From Anaerovorax odorimutans (lineage in GTDB: Bacteria > Bacillota > Clostridia > Peptostreptococcales > Anaerovoracaceae): DNA of 52,385 bases. The position numbers and the translations under genes were made by a program. The notes beneath the pieces were generated by a model. The model was not told the DNA's origin. It did not search any database and was given only the letters and a program-made list of their open reading frames with translations. Positions 17,901-26,381 of the stretch are shown in pieces. The stretch is from positions 1 to 52,385 of the forward strand of contig NZ_JANFXK010000021.1 in the NCBI RefSeq assembly GCF_024459955.1, read 5' to 3'. Position 1 is the stretch's first letter; every line of letters begins with the position of its first letter.

Positions 17901-17918
17901 CGGAAACAAAAGTTTACA
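17901..17918. promoter_or_regulatory. Activator-binding palindrome 2
   Basis: CGGAAAC-AAAA-GTTTACA keeps the 7-4-7 form with two mismatches between arms. Its centre is 40 bases from that of copy 1, close to four helical turns. Confidence 0.65.
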
Positions 17919-17981
17919 CATCCATAAAACCATTGAAATATGGTGGGTGTGTATTTTTTTTATCTGAAAAAAAGGAGAAAG

Positions 17982-17999
17982 CGTAAACAAAAGGTTACG
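17982..17999. promoter_or_regulatory. Activator-binding palindrome 3
   Basis: CGTAAAC-AAAA-GGTTACG, one mismatch between arms. Its centre is 81 bases from copy 2 and about 142 bases upstream of the -12 element, in the normal range for a sigma-54 enhancer. Confidence 0.7.
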
Positions 18000-18118
18000 G
18001 TTTTTGCACAAAAATCCGGCGGACTTTCCGGGAACGAGATTCAACTTCCAAAGTAAAAAACAAAAATATCTTGAAATTTCAATGGTTGCCGCTGCCGTAT
18101 GGCGGGCCTGAGCGGGGA

Positions 18119-18134
18119 TGGCATGCAGCTTGCT
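18119..18134 (+). promoter_or_regulatory. Sigma-54 (-24/-12) promoter
   Basis: TGGCATGCAGCTTGCT has the invariant GG (18120-18121) and GC (18132-18133) ten bases apart, with TTGC at -12 as in the consensus TGGCAC-N5-TTGC. Transcription should begin near 18145. No sigma-A promoter with proper spacing is seen at this place. Confidence 0.85.
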
Positions 18135-18151
18135 TAATAGTTAAGTGTATA

Positions 18152-18163
18152 CAGACATGTCTG
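18152..18163 (+). repeat. Palindrome in the leader of the sigma-54 operon
   Basis: CAGACATGTCTG is a perfect 12-base palindrome a few bases after the predicted transcription start, with imperfect GTGT/ACAC pairing outside. It could be a second regulator's operator. Confidence 0.4.
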
Positions 18164-18191
18164 ACACTTTTGAATCTATAGGAGAATGATT

Positions 18192-19181
18192 ATGGGAAGG
18201 TTTTTAAATGTAGGCATCCTTCAGATGCCAATCACAGAAGATCCGTCAGCAAACTTAGCATATTTTGAAAAAGAATTGGAACGCATTATGACTGGTTTTC
18301 ACAAACCGGAATTGGTGGTCGGCGTGGAATGCCTCCAGTGCTCAGTCCCTTGTGAAATCCCCGGACCGGTGACCGACTACTTTGCTTCCCTTGCAAAGAA
18401 GTATGAAATCTATCTCATTCCCGGAACGGTCTATGAAAAGCATGCGTCTCTGCCGGAGGGCAAGTTTTACAATACGGCGCCGATCTTTGGACCTCAGGGA
18501 CAACTGATCGACATCTATCGGAAAATGGCCCCCTGGTATCCGGCGGAAGAACTGGTAGTGCCCGGCGACCGCTATGTGGTGTTCGATGTTCCGGAAAAGG
18601 AGACCAAAATAGGTGTGCAGATCTGCTACGATCTCAACTTTCCGGAGATTTCAAGAAACGAGACCCTGATGGGGGCCGAGGTGCTGGTAAAACTTACGCT
18701 GGACCCGCAGGAGCTGTTTGAACTGAACCGGCATATTCACTATGCCAGAGCTTTGGAAAATCAAGCCTATCTGGTGTCTACCAATTGTGTGGGGAATTTT
18801 GCATCGTCGACGATGTACGGACATTCTCAGGTCATCAGCCCGGAGGGATTCCTTGTATGGGAAGGCGGAGAAGCGCCTGCCATCTGCGTTGTTTCACTGG
18901 ATCTGGATCTGGTAAAGCGTTCAAGAGTCTGCGGTACTAAGTTTATGGACCATTATATGCAGCATGTGCGCGAATTCAATTTTCCGGCGCCCTTTGCCGG
19001 AAACGCACCCAAGGCGCCTCTCTTTGAAACGATCCCCGGTACAGCCACAAACACCAGGTCTTACGATGAAAACGTACAGCCCTACGGCGCTAATATGTTG
19101 GGCAAACGACCGAAAATCGAAAAAGACTTAAAAGGATATGAACAAGATCTGAACCTCTTTTTAGAGAAACGAAAGTTATAG
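18192..19181 (+). CDS. Carbon-nitrogen hydrolase (nitrilase superfamily amidase)
   Basis: 329 residues. The Glu-Lys-Cys triad is E46 (VGVECLQC), K111 (YRKMAPWYP) and C145 (GVQICYDLNFPE). RKMAPWYPAEE and the lengthened C-terminal tail (from about 270) recall the aliphatic amidase/formamidase branch more than true nitrilases, but the substrate cannot be read from sequence. AGGAG is 7 bases before the ATG at 18192; the ATG at 18186 is too close to it. First gene behind the sigma-54 promoter, so it probably frees ammonia or an acid from an amide that the operon's transporter brings in. Confidence 0.88.
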   Translation: MGRFLNVGILQMPITEDPSANLAYFEKELERIMTGFHKPELVVGVECLQCSVPCEIPGPVTDYFASLAKKYEIYLIPGTVYEKHASLPEGKFYNTAPIFGPQGQLIDIYRKMAPWYPAEELVVPGDRYVVFDVPEKETKIGVQICYDLNFPEISRNETLMGAEVLVKLTLDPQELFELNRHIHYARALENQAYLVSTNCVGNFASSTMYGHSQVISPEGFLVWEGGEAPAICVVSLDLDLVKRSRVCGTKFMDHYMQHVREFNFPAPFAGNAPKAPLFETIPGTATNTRSYDENVQPYGANMLGKRPKIEKDLKGYEQDLNLFLEKRKL

Positions 19182-19212
19182 TTAACGTGAACAAATTACA
19201 GGAGGTTGACTT

Positions 19213-20451
19213 ATGAGCAAAAATACGACAAAGACCAATCTGATGCGTATTGCGGTACTGTCTATCGCAGTGGTTGGTTCGATGAACTGCTTCATGATTC
19301 CTGCTCTGGCTGTCATTGCGGACGCTTTTCCCGGCGCCAGCCCGACAGCGATCCAGATGATTATGACCTTTGCCATGATCGGGCAGTTCCCGATGAGCGT
19401 TACTTCCGGTTTTGCCGGGGCAAAGATCAGTCAGAAAAAGCTGCTGATTTTTGGTGTCATCTGCATCATTGCCGGCGGAGCGATGCCGATGCTGCTGCAC
19501 GGAAGCCTGATTTATCTATACGTTGGCTCCCTCTTCATGGGAATTGGACAAGGTATCGCCCTTACCCTAATGGGAAGCCTTATTAACACGCTGTTCACCG
19601 GCAAGATGCGCAGCCAGCTGCTGGGATGGCAGAACACCGTGACGATGATTACACTGATTCTGATTTCCATGCTGGGAGGTGCCCTGGCCAGCATTCAATG
19701 GACCTATATCTACCTGATCAGTTTCCTGGGCATACCGACGCTGATATTTGTAGCGCTCTGGCTGCCGAAGGAAAATCCCCACAGCGCGGAGGATGAGCTG
19801 GAGGGCAATGTTGATGCGTCAGGGCCAAAGGCCAAGCGAATCCTTTCTCTGCCGGTAATCCTGCTTTTGGCATTTATCTTTTTCTTTGAAATTGGCTTTG
19901 CGTCGATCAATGTTAATGCGGCCATGCTCATCGAAGATCGTAATATCGGGGGAGGCGCCGCCTGGGTCGCGGGACTGATGAGCTCCTTCTCCTATCTGGT
20001 CAGCATGGTATCGGGAGTTCTTTATGTCTATATCCTCAAACTTTCCAAAGAATTCATTTTAGTGACCAGCGCCGTATCCATGACCATAGGCCTCTTCCTG
20101 AGCTATGCGTCCTACAGTGTTTTCGTCTATGCGGCAGCCCAGGCGTTTATCTTTTTCGGCTACAGCATCGGCATTGTCGGAGGAATGGAAATGGTCGGAC
20201 GCTTTGTCAAGCCGGAATGGGTTTCCAGCTGCATGGGAATCTTCTGGGGGTTTGACTGCATAGGAACGATGATCGAGCCATATTTAGTAAATTCAATCAC
20301 GAAATTTTTCACTGGAGAGGTGACTCCGGGAGAAGCGTTGTTTGTAGGCGGTATATTCATGGCTGTGACAATTGTCATATCCATCATACTGGGAATGAAA
20401 GGCCGCAGTAATTTTACGGATTTAAGAAAAAATGCGGAAAAATCCGCATAA
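19213..20451 (+). CDS. MFS transporter of the sigma-54 operon
   Basis: 412 residues with about 12 membrane spans in two halves, joined by a charged central loop (about 192-212, SAEDELEGNVDASGPKAKR). An N-terminal helix with MNCFMIPALAVIAD precedes the first half. ACAGGAGGTTGAC lies upstream. Substrate unknown. Its place between the amidase and the cupin genes suggests import of the amide substrate or export of the product; the absence of another transporter in the unit favours import. Confidence 0.85.
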   Translation: MSKNTTKTNLMRIAVLSIAVVGSMNCFMIPALAVIADAFPGASPTAIQMIMTFAMIGQFPMSVTSGFAGAKISQKKLLIFGVICIIAGGAMPMLLHGSLIYLYVGSLFMGIGQGIALTLMGSLINTLFTGKMRSQLLGWQNTVTMITLILISMLGGALASIQWTYIYLISFLGIPTLIFVALWLPKENPHSAEDELEGNVDASGPKAKRILSLPVILLLAFIFFFEIGFASINVNAAMLIEDRNIGGGAAWVAGLMSSFSYLVSMVSGVLYVYILKLSKEFILVTSAVSMTIGLFLSYASYSVFVYAAAQAFIFFGYSIGIVGGMEMVGRFVKPEWVSSCMGIFWGFDCIGTMIEPYLVNSITKFFTGEVTPGEALFVGGIFMAVTIVISIILGMKGRSNFTDLRKNAEKSA

Positions 20452-20481
20452 TCAGAAAGCAGGAAAGGGACAGGTTGAAAA

Positions 20482-21477
20482 ATGTTAAAATTTAATGAAA
20501 CAACAGATAAATATGAACCGATCAGGGAAGCGTCCGTCATTGATCCGACGGTGTTCTCTCTGGAAGAATCCGCAGACGAGAACGGAGTCGGCCATCTGTT
20601 CATTACGGCCAGGGGCCCGGAAAAGAACCTGGAAATGAGCGATTACTGTGTCAATGAAGGCGATGTGGTTCCTTATCATTACCACGAATACGGCAGTGAG
20701 ATCTTCTTTGTCACCAGAGGAAGCGTTGATGCGGTGATCGGGGGAAAACAAATTGTTGTCAATCCGGGCGACATGATTCTGATTCGCCCTTTCATGCCCC
20801 ATGGGTTCGAGTATCGGGAAAACGGGACTGTCTGGCATGAGATTATTCAGGGGATGGATCTTTGGGAAGGCCTGACCGGTCTGGACCGGATCTACGAAAA
20901 CTGTCCGGAAAAAATCGAGGATGCCGCCTTTATGCGTGACTATTTCAAAACAGAGGGACGGGTGGATTATTTGGGATATCCGTATTTGGAAGCGCCGGCC
21001 GCTTTGCCTGAAGATCTTCCGGGATTCTGCGGAAAGGATATGTATTATAAAAACTACCTGCTTCCGGGCATCGAATGCCGCATAAAATACCCGAGATGGA
21101 AAATCGACAATATCAAGGAAGTGTGGGAATTCATTCTGGATGCAGGAAAGTCCGTATCCTGGAACGATCCCTATTTCAGCCATGAACTCATGGTAGTGCG
21201 CAAGGGGAGCGCGGAAGTTGAAATCGAGGGACATGAAAAACAGATCGCAAAAGAAGAAGATATTATCCACATTCCCGACTATACCAGACACAGAATCACT
21301 TCTTTGGAACCGGGAACGGTTTTACAGGATTTTAATGTTCAGTATGATTTGTTTCTCATGCTGGAGGAGCTGGATATTGCCGAAAGGCAGGGCCGGATCT
21401 CCGATGATTTTGTTAAGGAGTGCCTGGGCCGTTACCATTGCCCGATCACAGAGGTAAGCGGACTGTTTTGTCTGTAG
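20482..21477 (+). CDS. Two-domain cupin protein A
   Basis: 331 residues. The N-terminal cupin has a complete metal site: H66, H68, E73 in PYHYHEYGSE and H107 in PFMPHGFE. The C-terminal cupin (about 190-300) keeps the fold pattern with SHELMVVRKG and PDYTRHRI but lacks the HxH pair. It is clearly related to the next gene: both share LDRI(Y/F)ENCPEK, LPGF.G...YK.Y, WEF.LD and DFNVQY. Such bicupins include dioxygenases, isomerases and sugar- or acid-binding proteins; the reaction here is unknown. AGGAAAGGG lies upstream. Confidence 0.8.
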   Translation: MLKFNETTDKYEPIREASVIDPTVFSLEESADENGVGHLFITARGPEKNLEMSDYCVNEGDVVPYHYHEYGSEIFFVTRGSVDAVIGGKQIVVNPGDMILIRPFMPHGFEYRENGTVWHEIIQGMDLWEGLTGLDRIYENCPEKIEDAAFMRDYFKTEGRVDYLGYPYLEAPAALPEDLPGFCGKDMYYKNYLLPGIECRIKYPRWKIDNIKEVWEFILDAGKSVSWNDPYFSHELMVVRKGSAEVEIEGHEKQIAKEEDIIHIPDYTRHRITSLEPGTVLQDFNVQYDLFLMLEELDIAERQGRISDDFVKECLGRYHCPITEVSGLFCL

Positions 21478-21521
21478 CGGAAAGAAAATGTTGTTGCGGA
21501 AAATGAGGAAAAGAGGTCAAC

Positions 21522-22487
21522 ATGAATACGGAAAGAATAATTATTGATACAAAGGATTCCAGGCATGCGCTGAGTGCGATCTCCGGCAGAGAAGAAAGCG
21601 CGCACAGCTTTGTACAGAATGTGCATATCAGCGGCAATAATGAAATGAATGACTATATCGCTTATCAGGGAACGAAAATCCCGCTGCACACTCATGATAA
21701 AGGGTATGAATTGTTCTATGTGCAGGAGGGTGAACTGACGGCGGTGCTGGGCGGCTATCGGGCTAAGGTCAGGCCCGGAGACATGCTGCTGATTCCGCCT
21801 GCCATGCCCCACGGATTTGAGTACGGCCAGCAGACCGTATGGTGGGAAGTGATGAACGGCATGTTCCTGTGGGACAGGGTCTGGTCTCTGGACCGAATCT
21901 TTGAAAACTGTCCTGAAAAATACGAAGATCAAACGTTTCGGGAGCAGTATGAAAAACGGAAGGGGCAGGTGTCCTATCCCGAATTTCCGATAGAAGGAGT
22001 TACGGAGGTAAACGCAGAAAAGCTTCCTGGATTCAGCGGCAGAGGAATGTGCTACAAGACCTACAGCTTTTCGGGGATTCAGTGCAGGCTGAAATATCCA
22101 AAGTGGGAGCTGGCCGGTAAAAAAGAGATCTGGGAGTTTGAACTGGATGAACAGATGTCAGTGGATTTTGGCCATTATGTGGGCCATGAGCTCTTTGCTG
22201 TGACGCAGGGAAGCGTCAGGGTGGAAGTTCAGGGACGCGAGCCGATGACCGCCCGCAAGGGGGAGCTCATCAATATCCCCAACTTCACCAGCCACAAACT
22301 GACGGCTCTGGAAGCAAAAACGACTCTTCTGGATTTTAATGTACAATATAATCTGATGCTCCTTTTAGACGAGATCGTATTTACGAAAAAGAAGAATCCG
22401 CAAAGAATAGATCCAGTATTCTTAGAAGAACTGCTTGATAAGCACCAGTGCCCGTACAGAGCGATTACCGGTATCTTCACCCGGTAG
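21522..22487 (+). CDS. Two-domain cupin protein B, paralogue of A
   Basis: 321 residues. The first cupin has H56, H58, E63 (PLHTHDKGYE) and H97 (PAMPHGFE). The second cupin (GHELFAVTQGSVRVEVQG, PNFTSHKL) again lacks the full metal set. Homologous to protein A over its whole length, so the pair arose by tandem duplication but has since diverged widely. The two may act in sequence or as a heteromer. The start has GAAAAGAGG upstream. Last gene of the unit; a strong terminator follows. Confidence 0.8.
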   Translation: MNTERIIIDTKDSRHALSAISGREESAHSFVQNVHISGNNEMNDYIAYQGTKIPLHTHDKGYELFYVQEGELTAVLGGYRAKVRPGDMLLIPPAMPHGFEYGQQTVWWEVMNGMFLWDRVWSLDRIFENCPEKYEDQTFREQYEKRKGQVSYPEFPIEGVTEVNAEKLPGFSGRGMCYKTYSFSGIQCRLKYPKWELAGKKEIWEFELDEQMSVDFGHYVGHELFAVTQGSVRVEVQGREPMTARKGELINIPNFTSHKLTALEAKTTLLDFNVQYNLMLLLDEIVFTKKKNPQRIDPVFLEELLDKHQCPYRAITGIFTR

Positions 22488-22556
22488 CGCAGGGGCGTTT
22501 TTAAAACAAAATTCTTGCGTGTTCAGGCGCTGCTCCCGCAAGTGCTGAACATAATA

Positions 22557-22620
22557 TTATACGATTTCCTTCGGTTAAATGCAGCAGTGCTGTAAGGAAG
22601 GAAATCGTATAATTTTTTTT
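22557..22620 (+). terminator. Terminator of the sigma-54 operon
   Basis: The arms 22557-22572 and 22597-22612 are perfect reverse complements (16 bp), with a further CAGCA/TGCTG pairing in the loop and eight T after the stem. Confidence 0.93.
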
Positions 22621-23212
22621 GCTATATTGAAGTACGGAATGCTCTTTGCGGCGAACCGATTTGCGGCAGCAAACCGTTCAACCTGCTCAGGGACCACTCG
22701 TCAGCAGATGCCAGTGCGGTTTGATCGGTGGTAGTCATAAGGTATGGAAATATGATATACTATATCGGAATGTGATTTGATAACCAGATGCCGATTTTAG
22801 CGAAAAGCCACGCACGTTTTCAACGATTCTGCGGTCCCTCGAAACAAGCGGCAGCACAAATTTTCTCATCTGTCATGCCCAAATATCAATAGGCACAAGA
22901 AAGCAATATAATTTTGATATTCATCCCTGTTTTGCAATGACGATCCGGAAAGATGGCCAGGAGTCAGCCCGGCGACCCGGCGCTTTTTGCTTTGAAACTG
23001 GACCTGAGCGGACAAAATCTGTGGGTTTGCGGGTTTTATGAGTTTATTTCTTGGAAATTTCCACTGGAAATTGACCAACAAGGGTAAGAAACGTTGAAAA
23101 AAGGTCCGCTTTTATCTCTTTTCTTTGATAAAAGATCCGGAAACGATTTAGCGCATTACAATGCGAAAGCGGATAGACGTTCCTTCTGGCTCGGGCTGAC
23201 GGGATTGTGAGG

Positions 23213-23284
23213 CTGGCAGAACTGGCAGAACTGGCCCAATTGGCAGAACTGGCCCAATTGGCGAACCTGGAGAAACTGGCAGAA
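23213..23284. repeat. Eight 9-base tandem units (CTGGCAGAA / CTGGCCCAA type)
   Basis: Units run CTGGCAGAA twice, then CTGGCCCAA and TTGGCAGAA alternating, then three degenerate copies. One plus frame reads Leu-Ala-Glu/Gln repeats from a GTG at 23207 without a ribosome site; one minus frame gives Gly-Pro-rich repeats. Neither is a convincing gene. Confidence 0.8.
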
Positions 23285-23404
23285 GGCGGCCCGGATGCGG
23301 CAGAAAGCAGAGAAGAAAATGGCTTTGAGTTTGCGACCAAACTCCAATTTTGCCGGCAAATTCCGCGACCATTGTCCCCAAAGACGCATTCTGGTCGCAG
23401 ATCA

Positions 23405-23510
23405 GGCCAGGTCAAATTAGAACAGATCAAGCTGGATCAGGCCAAATAGATCAGAGCAGGTTGCAGGCCAAATCAGGTCAGGTCAAGTCAAATCAGATCA
23501 GATAAGGAAG
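23405..23510. repeat. Low-complexity GATCAG / CAGGTCA tract before the MATE gene
   Basis: Short units of the form GATCAGG, AGGTCA and AAATCAGATCA follow each other irregularly up to 15 bases before the MATE start. The tract occupies the place where a promoter would be expected and none is recognisable. Confidence 0.65.
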
Positions 23511-23524
23511 AAGGCGGAGTTAAA

Positions 23525-24880
23525 TTGAAAAGCGAGCTATCGAGTGAATACAGAAAAATGACGGAGACGCCTGTCCCCAAGCTGGTGATTATGCTGGGTA
23601 TACCCACCACAGTGAGCATGCTGGTGACAAATTTGTATAATATGGCGGATACATATTTTGTAAGCAAACTGGGAACCAGTGCCAGCGGGGCGGTGGGTGT
23701 CGTTTTTGGACTGATGGCTATTATCCAGGCCATCGGCTTTATGTTCGGGCACGGAGCCGGCAGCATTATCTCAAGAAAGCTGGGGGAAAAGAATCAGGAG
23801 AGCGCGACGCGGATTGCTTCTACCAGCTTTTTCAGTGCTCTGGCAGCAGGCATTGCCCTGGCAGTCCTGGGGCTGATTTTTTTGACGCCGCTGATGAGAC
23901 TGCTGGGGAGCACGGATACGATCCTTCCTTATGCCAGGATGTATGGGATTTTCATTTTAATCGCTTCACCGCTGATGGTCAGCAGCTTTGTAATGAACAA
24001 CATTCTGCGCTATGAAGGGAAAGCGGCTCTGGCAATGATCGGACTGACAACGGGCGGGATTCTAAATATTTTCGGAGATTGGATTTTAATTATGAAGTGC
24101 GGACTGGGAGTGGAAGGCGCAGGCATTGCGACGGCTGTTTCCCAGCTGATCAGCTTTTCTATTCTCCTCAGTATGTTTCTTACCGGAAGGACGTCCAGCA
24201 GGCTGTCTCTGCGCTTCTTCTCCAGGGACCGTGGGGATGTGGCCGCTATTGTAAAAACCGGATTTCCAAGTCTGATCCGGCAGGGATTATCCAGCGTTGC
24301 CGCCATGCTTTTGAACGGACAGGCAGGCATTTATGGAGATGCCGCAGTGGCGGCGATGGCTATCGTCAATCGGATCTGTTTCCTGATTTTTTCCGTTGGC
24401 CTGGGAATCGGTCAGGGGTTCCAGCCAGTATCGGCATTTAATTACGGGGCGAAACAGTACTCCCGGGTGCGGAAAGCCTTTTTCTTTACCTGGGGAGCAG
24501 GTGAAATAAGTCTCGGATGCGCAGCAGTGATCGGAATTCTTCTGTCGCCTCAATTGGTGGGCTTTTTCCGGGATGACCCGGAAGTAATTGCCATAGGGAC
24601 CTTTGCTCTGCTGGCACAGATGATTGCGCTGTTTTTCCAGCCCCTGTCCATATGCGCCAATATGCTATTCCAGAGCATCGGAAAGAGCGGCATCGCCAGC
24701 TTCCTGGCAGCCCTGCGCAGCGGCCTGCTCTTTTTCCCGGCGATTTTGATTCTGCCGGCTTTGATGGGCCTGACCGGAGTGGAAATCGCACAGACAGCAG
24801 CTGATATAGCCGCATTCTTTATAGCCCTGCCCTTTGTTGTGCGTTTTTTCCGCAGGCTGCCAAAAGATGAAGAGCAATAG
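23525..24880 (+). CDS. MATE-family efflux transporter
   Basis: 451 residues with about 12 membrane spans in two homologous halves. MLGIPTTVSMLVTNLYNMADTYFVSKLG is the standard first-helix pattern of the DinF/NorM-like branch, and GFPSLIRQGLSSVAAM begins the second half. It exports cationic drugs or metabolites with Na+ or H+ antiport. The start is TTG after GGCGGAG; an ATG 11 codons on (23558) is possible but has a weaker site. A 10-bp hairpin follows. Confidence 0.9.
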   Translation: MKSELSSEYRKMTETPVPKLVIMLGIPTTVSMLVTNLYNMADTYFVSKLGTSASGAVGVVFGLMAIIQAIGFMFGHGAGSIISRKLGEKNQESATRIASTSFFSALAAGIALAVLGLIFLTPLMRLLGSTDTILPYARMYGIFILIASPLMVSSFVMNNILRYEGKAALAMIGLTTGGILNIFGDWILIMKCGLGVEGAGIATAVSQLISFSILLSMFLTGRTSSRLSLRFFSRDRGDVAAIVKTGFPSLIRQGLSSVAAMLLNGQAGIYGDAAVAAMAIVNRICFLIFSVGLGIGQGFQPVSAFNYGAKQYSRVRKAFFFTWGAGEISLGCAAVIGILLSPQLVGFFRDDPEVIAIGTFALLAQMIALFFQPLSICANMLFQSIGKSGIASFLAALRSGLLFFPAILILPALMGLTGVEIAQTAADIAAFFIALPFVVRFFRRLPKDEEQ

Positions 24881-24890
24881 GCAGATGGTG

Positions 24891-24923
24891 GGCAGCAGGT
24901 ATCACAATTGAAAACCTGCTGCC
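24891..24923 (+). terminator. Hairpin between the MATE and MFS genes
   Basis: GGCAGCAGGT (24891-24900) and ACCTGCTGCC (24914-24923) pair perfectly around 13 bases. There is no T run, so termination may be partial. Confidence 0.5.
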
Positions 24924-24980
24924 ATGGGGTCAGGGATGAAAGGATAAAATACTGTTTAAAGCGGAGGATTTAAGCGATAC

Positions 24981-26213
24981 ATGAAAAAATTGCTGAATAT
25001 TGAATATGCCTGTATCCACGGGACATACTGGATGTTTTACGGAATTGCCAGCAGCTTTGCTTCGGTGTTTTTGCTGGCCAGGGGATACTCCAATTGGGAG
25101 ATCGGGGCAACTCTGGCTGTCGCCAATGTACTGGCGGTTGTGCTGCAGCCCATTGCCGCGGATCTGGCAGACCGGGTAAAACGGATATCCCTCATAGGAA
25201 TCACTCAGATTATGACCATTATGATGATGATTGTGACGGTAGGAATGTTTTCCTTTCAGGGAAAAACTCTGTCCCTCTGTATCGTGTTTGTATTGCTCAT
25301 CGCCTGGCATACGGTGCTGCATCCGCTGCTCAATTCACTGACCTTTAAGCTGGAAGAATGCGGCGTCCATATCAATTTCGGGGTGGCCAGAAGCATGGGT
25401 TCGCTGGCCTATTCGGCCCTTGTGGCGGTGCTGGGTACTCTGGTGGAAAAACATGGCGTTACGGTGCTGCCGATTACCGGGGAAATCATTTTAGTGATGA
25501 TGATGGTCAGCCTGCTGCTGACAAAACGCTCCTTTGATCAAGCAAAAAGGTTGAAAAAAGACAGCGCTGGGATCCCAAAAGCCGGGGCAGATCGAAATGA
25601 TGAAGAGGAAATCAATCTGCTTCGCTTTATCAAAAGAAACAAGTTTTTCTTTTTCATGAACGTCGGTGTCATTGGCCTGTATTTCAGCAACTCCATTCTC
25701 AATAATTATATGATGCAGATTGTTTCCGCTGTGGGTGGAAACAGTGAAGATATGGGCAGGATTCTGTCCGTGATGGCGTTTCTGGAAATTCCCACTATGG
25801 TCTGTTTCGATCTGCTGAGGAGAAAATTTTCCTGCCAGGCCATGCTGAAAGCGGCTTCCATAGGGTTTACCGTCAAGATCGCCATCTGCTATATGGCAAC
25901 ATCCGTAACAATGATCTTCATCGCCCAGTTCTTTCAGCTGGTTGCCTTCGCGCTCTTTCTCCCTGCGATGGTCCACTTTATCAATGAAGCCATGCGGAGG
26001 GGCGAGGCGGTCAAAGGTCAGGCGCTGTTCACCACTATGGTGACGATCACAACGGTTTTTTCCAGTCTGGTCGGCGGAATCATCATTGATATCAGCGGCG
26101 CTAAAACGCTTACCTTCGTCAGCACCATTGCCACAGCGGCCGGCGCAGCCATCATTATCGCCACAGTGGACAGGGTGAAAACGAAAGGGAGAGCTAAATC
26201 GGATCATCAATAG
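24981..26213 (+). CDS. MFS transporter
   Basis: 410 residues, about 12 spans, split by a charged loop near residues 178-215 (KRLKKDSAGIPKAGADRNDEEE). The first half starts YACIHGTYWMFYGIASSFASVFLLARGYSNWEIG, which resembles the LacY-like/MFS_1 branch with few charged signature residues. Substrate unknown. GCGGAGG lies 14 bases before the ATG, rather far. It lies 100 bases after the MATE gene and ends at a terminator, so the two might be partly co-transcribed. Confidence 0.83.
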   Translation: MKKLLNIEYACIHGTYWMFYGIASSFASVFLLARGYSNWEIGATLAVANVLAVVLQPIAADLADRVKRISLIGITQIMTIMMMIVTVGMFSFQGKTLSLCIVFVLLIAWHTVLHPLLNSLTFKLEECGVHINFGVARSMGSLAYSALVAVLGTLVEKHGVTVLPITGEIILVMMMVSLLLTKRSFDQAKRLKKDSAGIPKAGADRNDEEEINLLRFIKRNKFFFFMNVGVIGLYFSNSILNNYMMQIVSAVGGNSEDMGRILSVMAFLEIPTMVCFDLLRRKFSCQAMLKAASIGFTVKIAICYMATSVTMIFIAQFFQLVAFALFLPAMVHFINEAMRRGEAVKGQALFTTMVTITTVFSSLVGGIIIDISGAKTLTFVSTIATAAGAAIIIATVDRVKTKGRAKSDHQ

Positions 26214-26240
26214 AATGAACAAAGAGCTGTTTCGCAGAGG

Positions 26241-26275
26241 AGAAAAAAGACCGTTTGCGCACGGCTCTTTTTTCT
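26241..26275 (+). terminator. Terminator of the MFS gene
   Basis: AGAAAAAAGACCGT (26241-26254), loop TTGCGC, ACGGCTCTTTTTTCT (26261-26275): a 14-bp stem with one bulged base and an internal T run. Confidence 0.85.
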
Positions 26276-26291
26276 GTTATCCGGCATCAGG

Positions 26292-26316
26292 TGCGGTTTC
26301 TGAAAAAGAAACCGCA
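26292..26316. repeat. Perfect 9-7-9 inverted repeat before the ABC transporter operon
   Basis: TGCGGTTTC and GAAACCGCA flank TGAAAAA. A TATACT at 26345-26350 may be the -10 of the operon, with no good -35. The repeat then sits about 30 bases upstream of it, where a response regulator would bind; the RR encoded at 29549 is a candidate. It could instead be a second hairpin for the MFS gene. Confidence 0.5.
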
Positions 26317-26381
26317 TTTAAGGATTTTTTAATAATTGTTCCGCTATACTGGCCTTACAAAACAGGAAAGGACGAATCATC

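Larger units (their letters stand above)
22621..23520. other. 900-base stretch without a confident gene
   Basis: No reading frame on either strand has a ribosome site plus family resemblance. The stretch holds an 8-bp inverted repeat CTTTTATC/GATAAAAG (23109-23116, 23127-23134), a TATACT at about 22756 without a good -35, and two repeat tracts listed separately. It may be a decayed gene region; nothing identifiable remains. Confidence 0.6.

Noticed and set aside
22621-23200. Remnant of a transposase or other mobile element
   Set aside because: No terminal inverted repeats, target duplication or recognisable transposase residues could be found.
23148-23381. Gly-Pro-rich, collagen-like frame on the minus strand
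   Set aside because: It is the reverse reading of the same tandem repeat, without a start signal or a sensible remainder.
23207-23449. 80-residue frame with Leu-Ala-Glu/Gln repeats starting at GTG
   Set aside because: No ribosome site, and the pattern follows directly from the 9-base tandem repeat; the second half is not protein-like.
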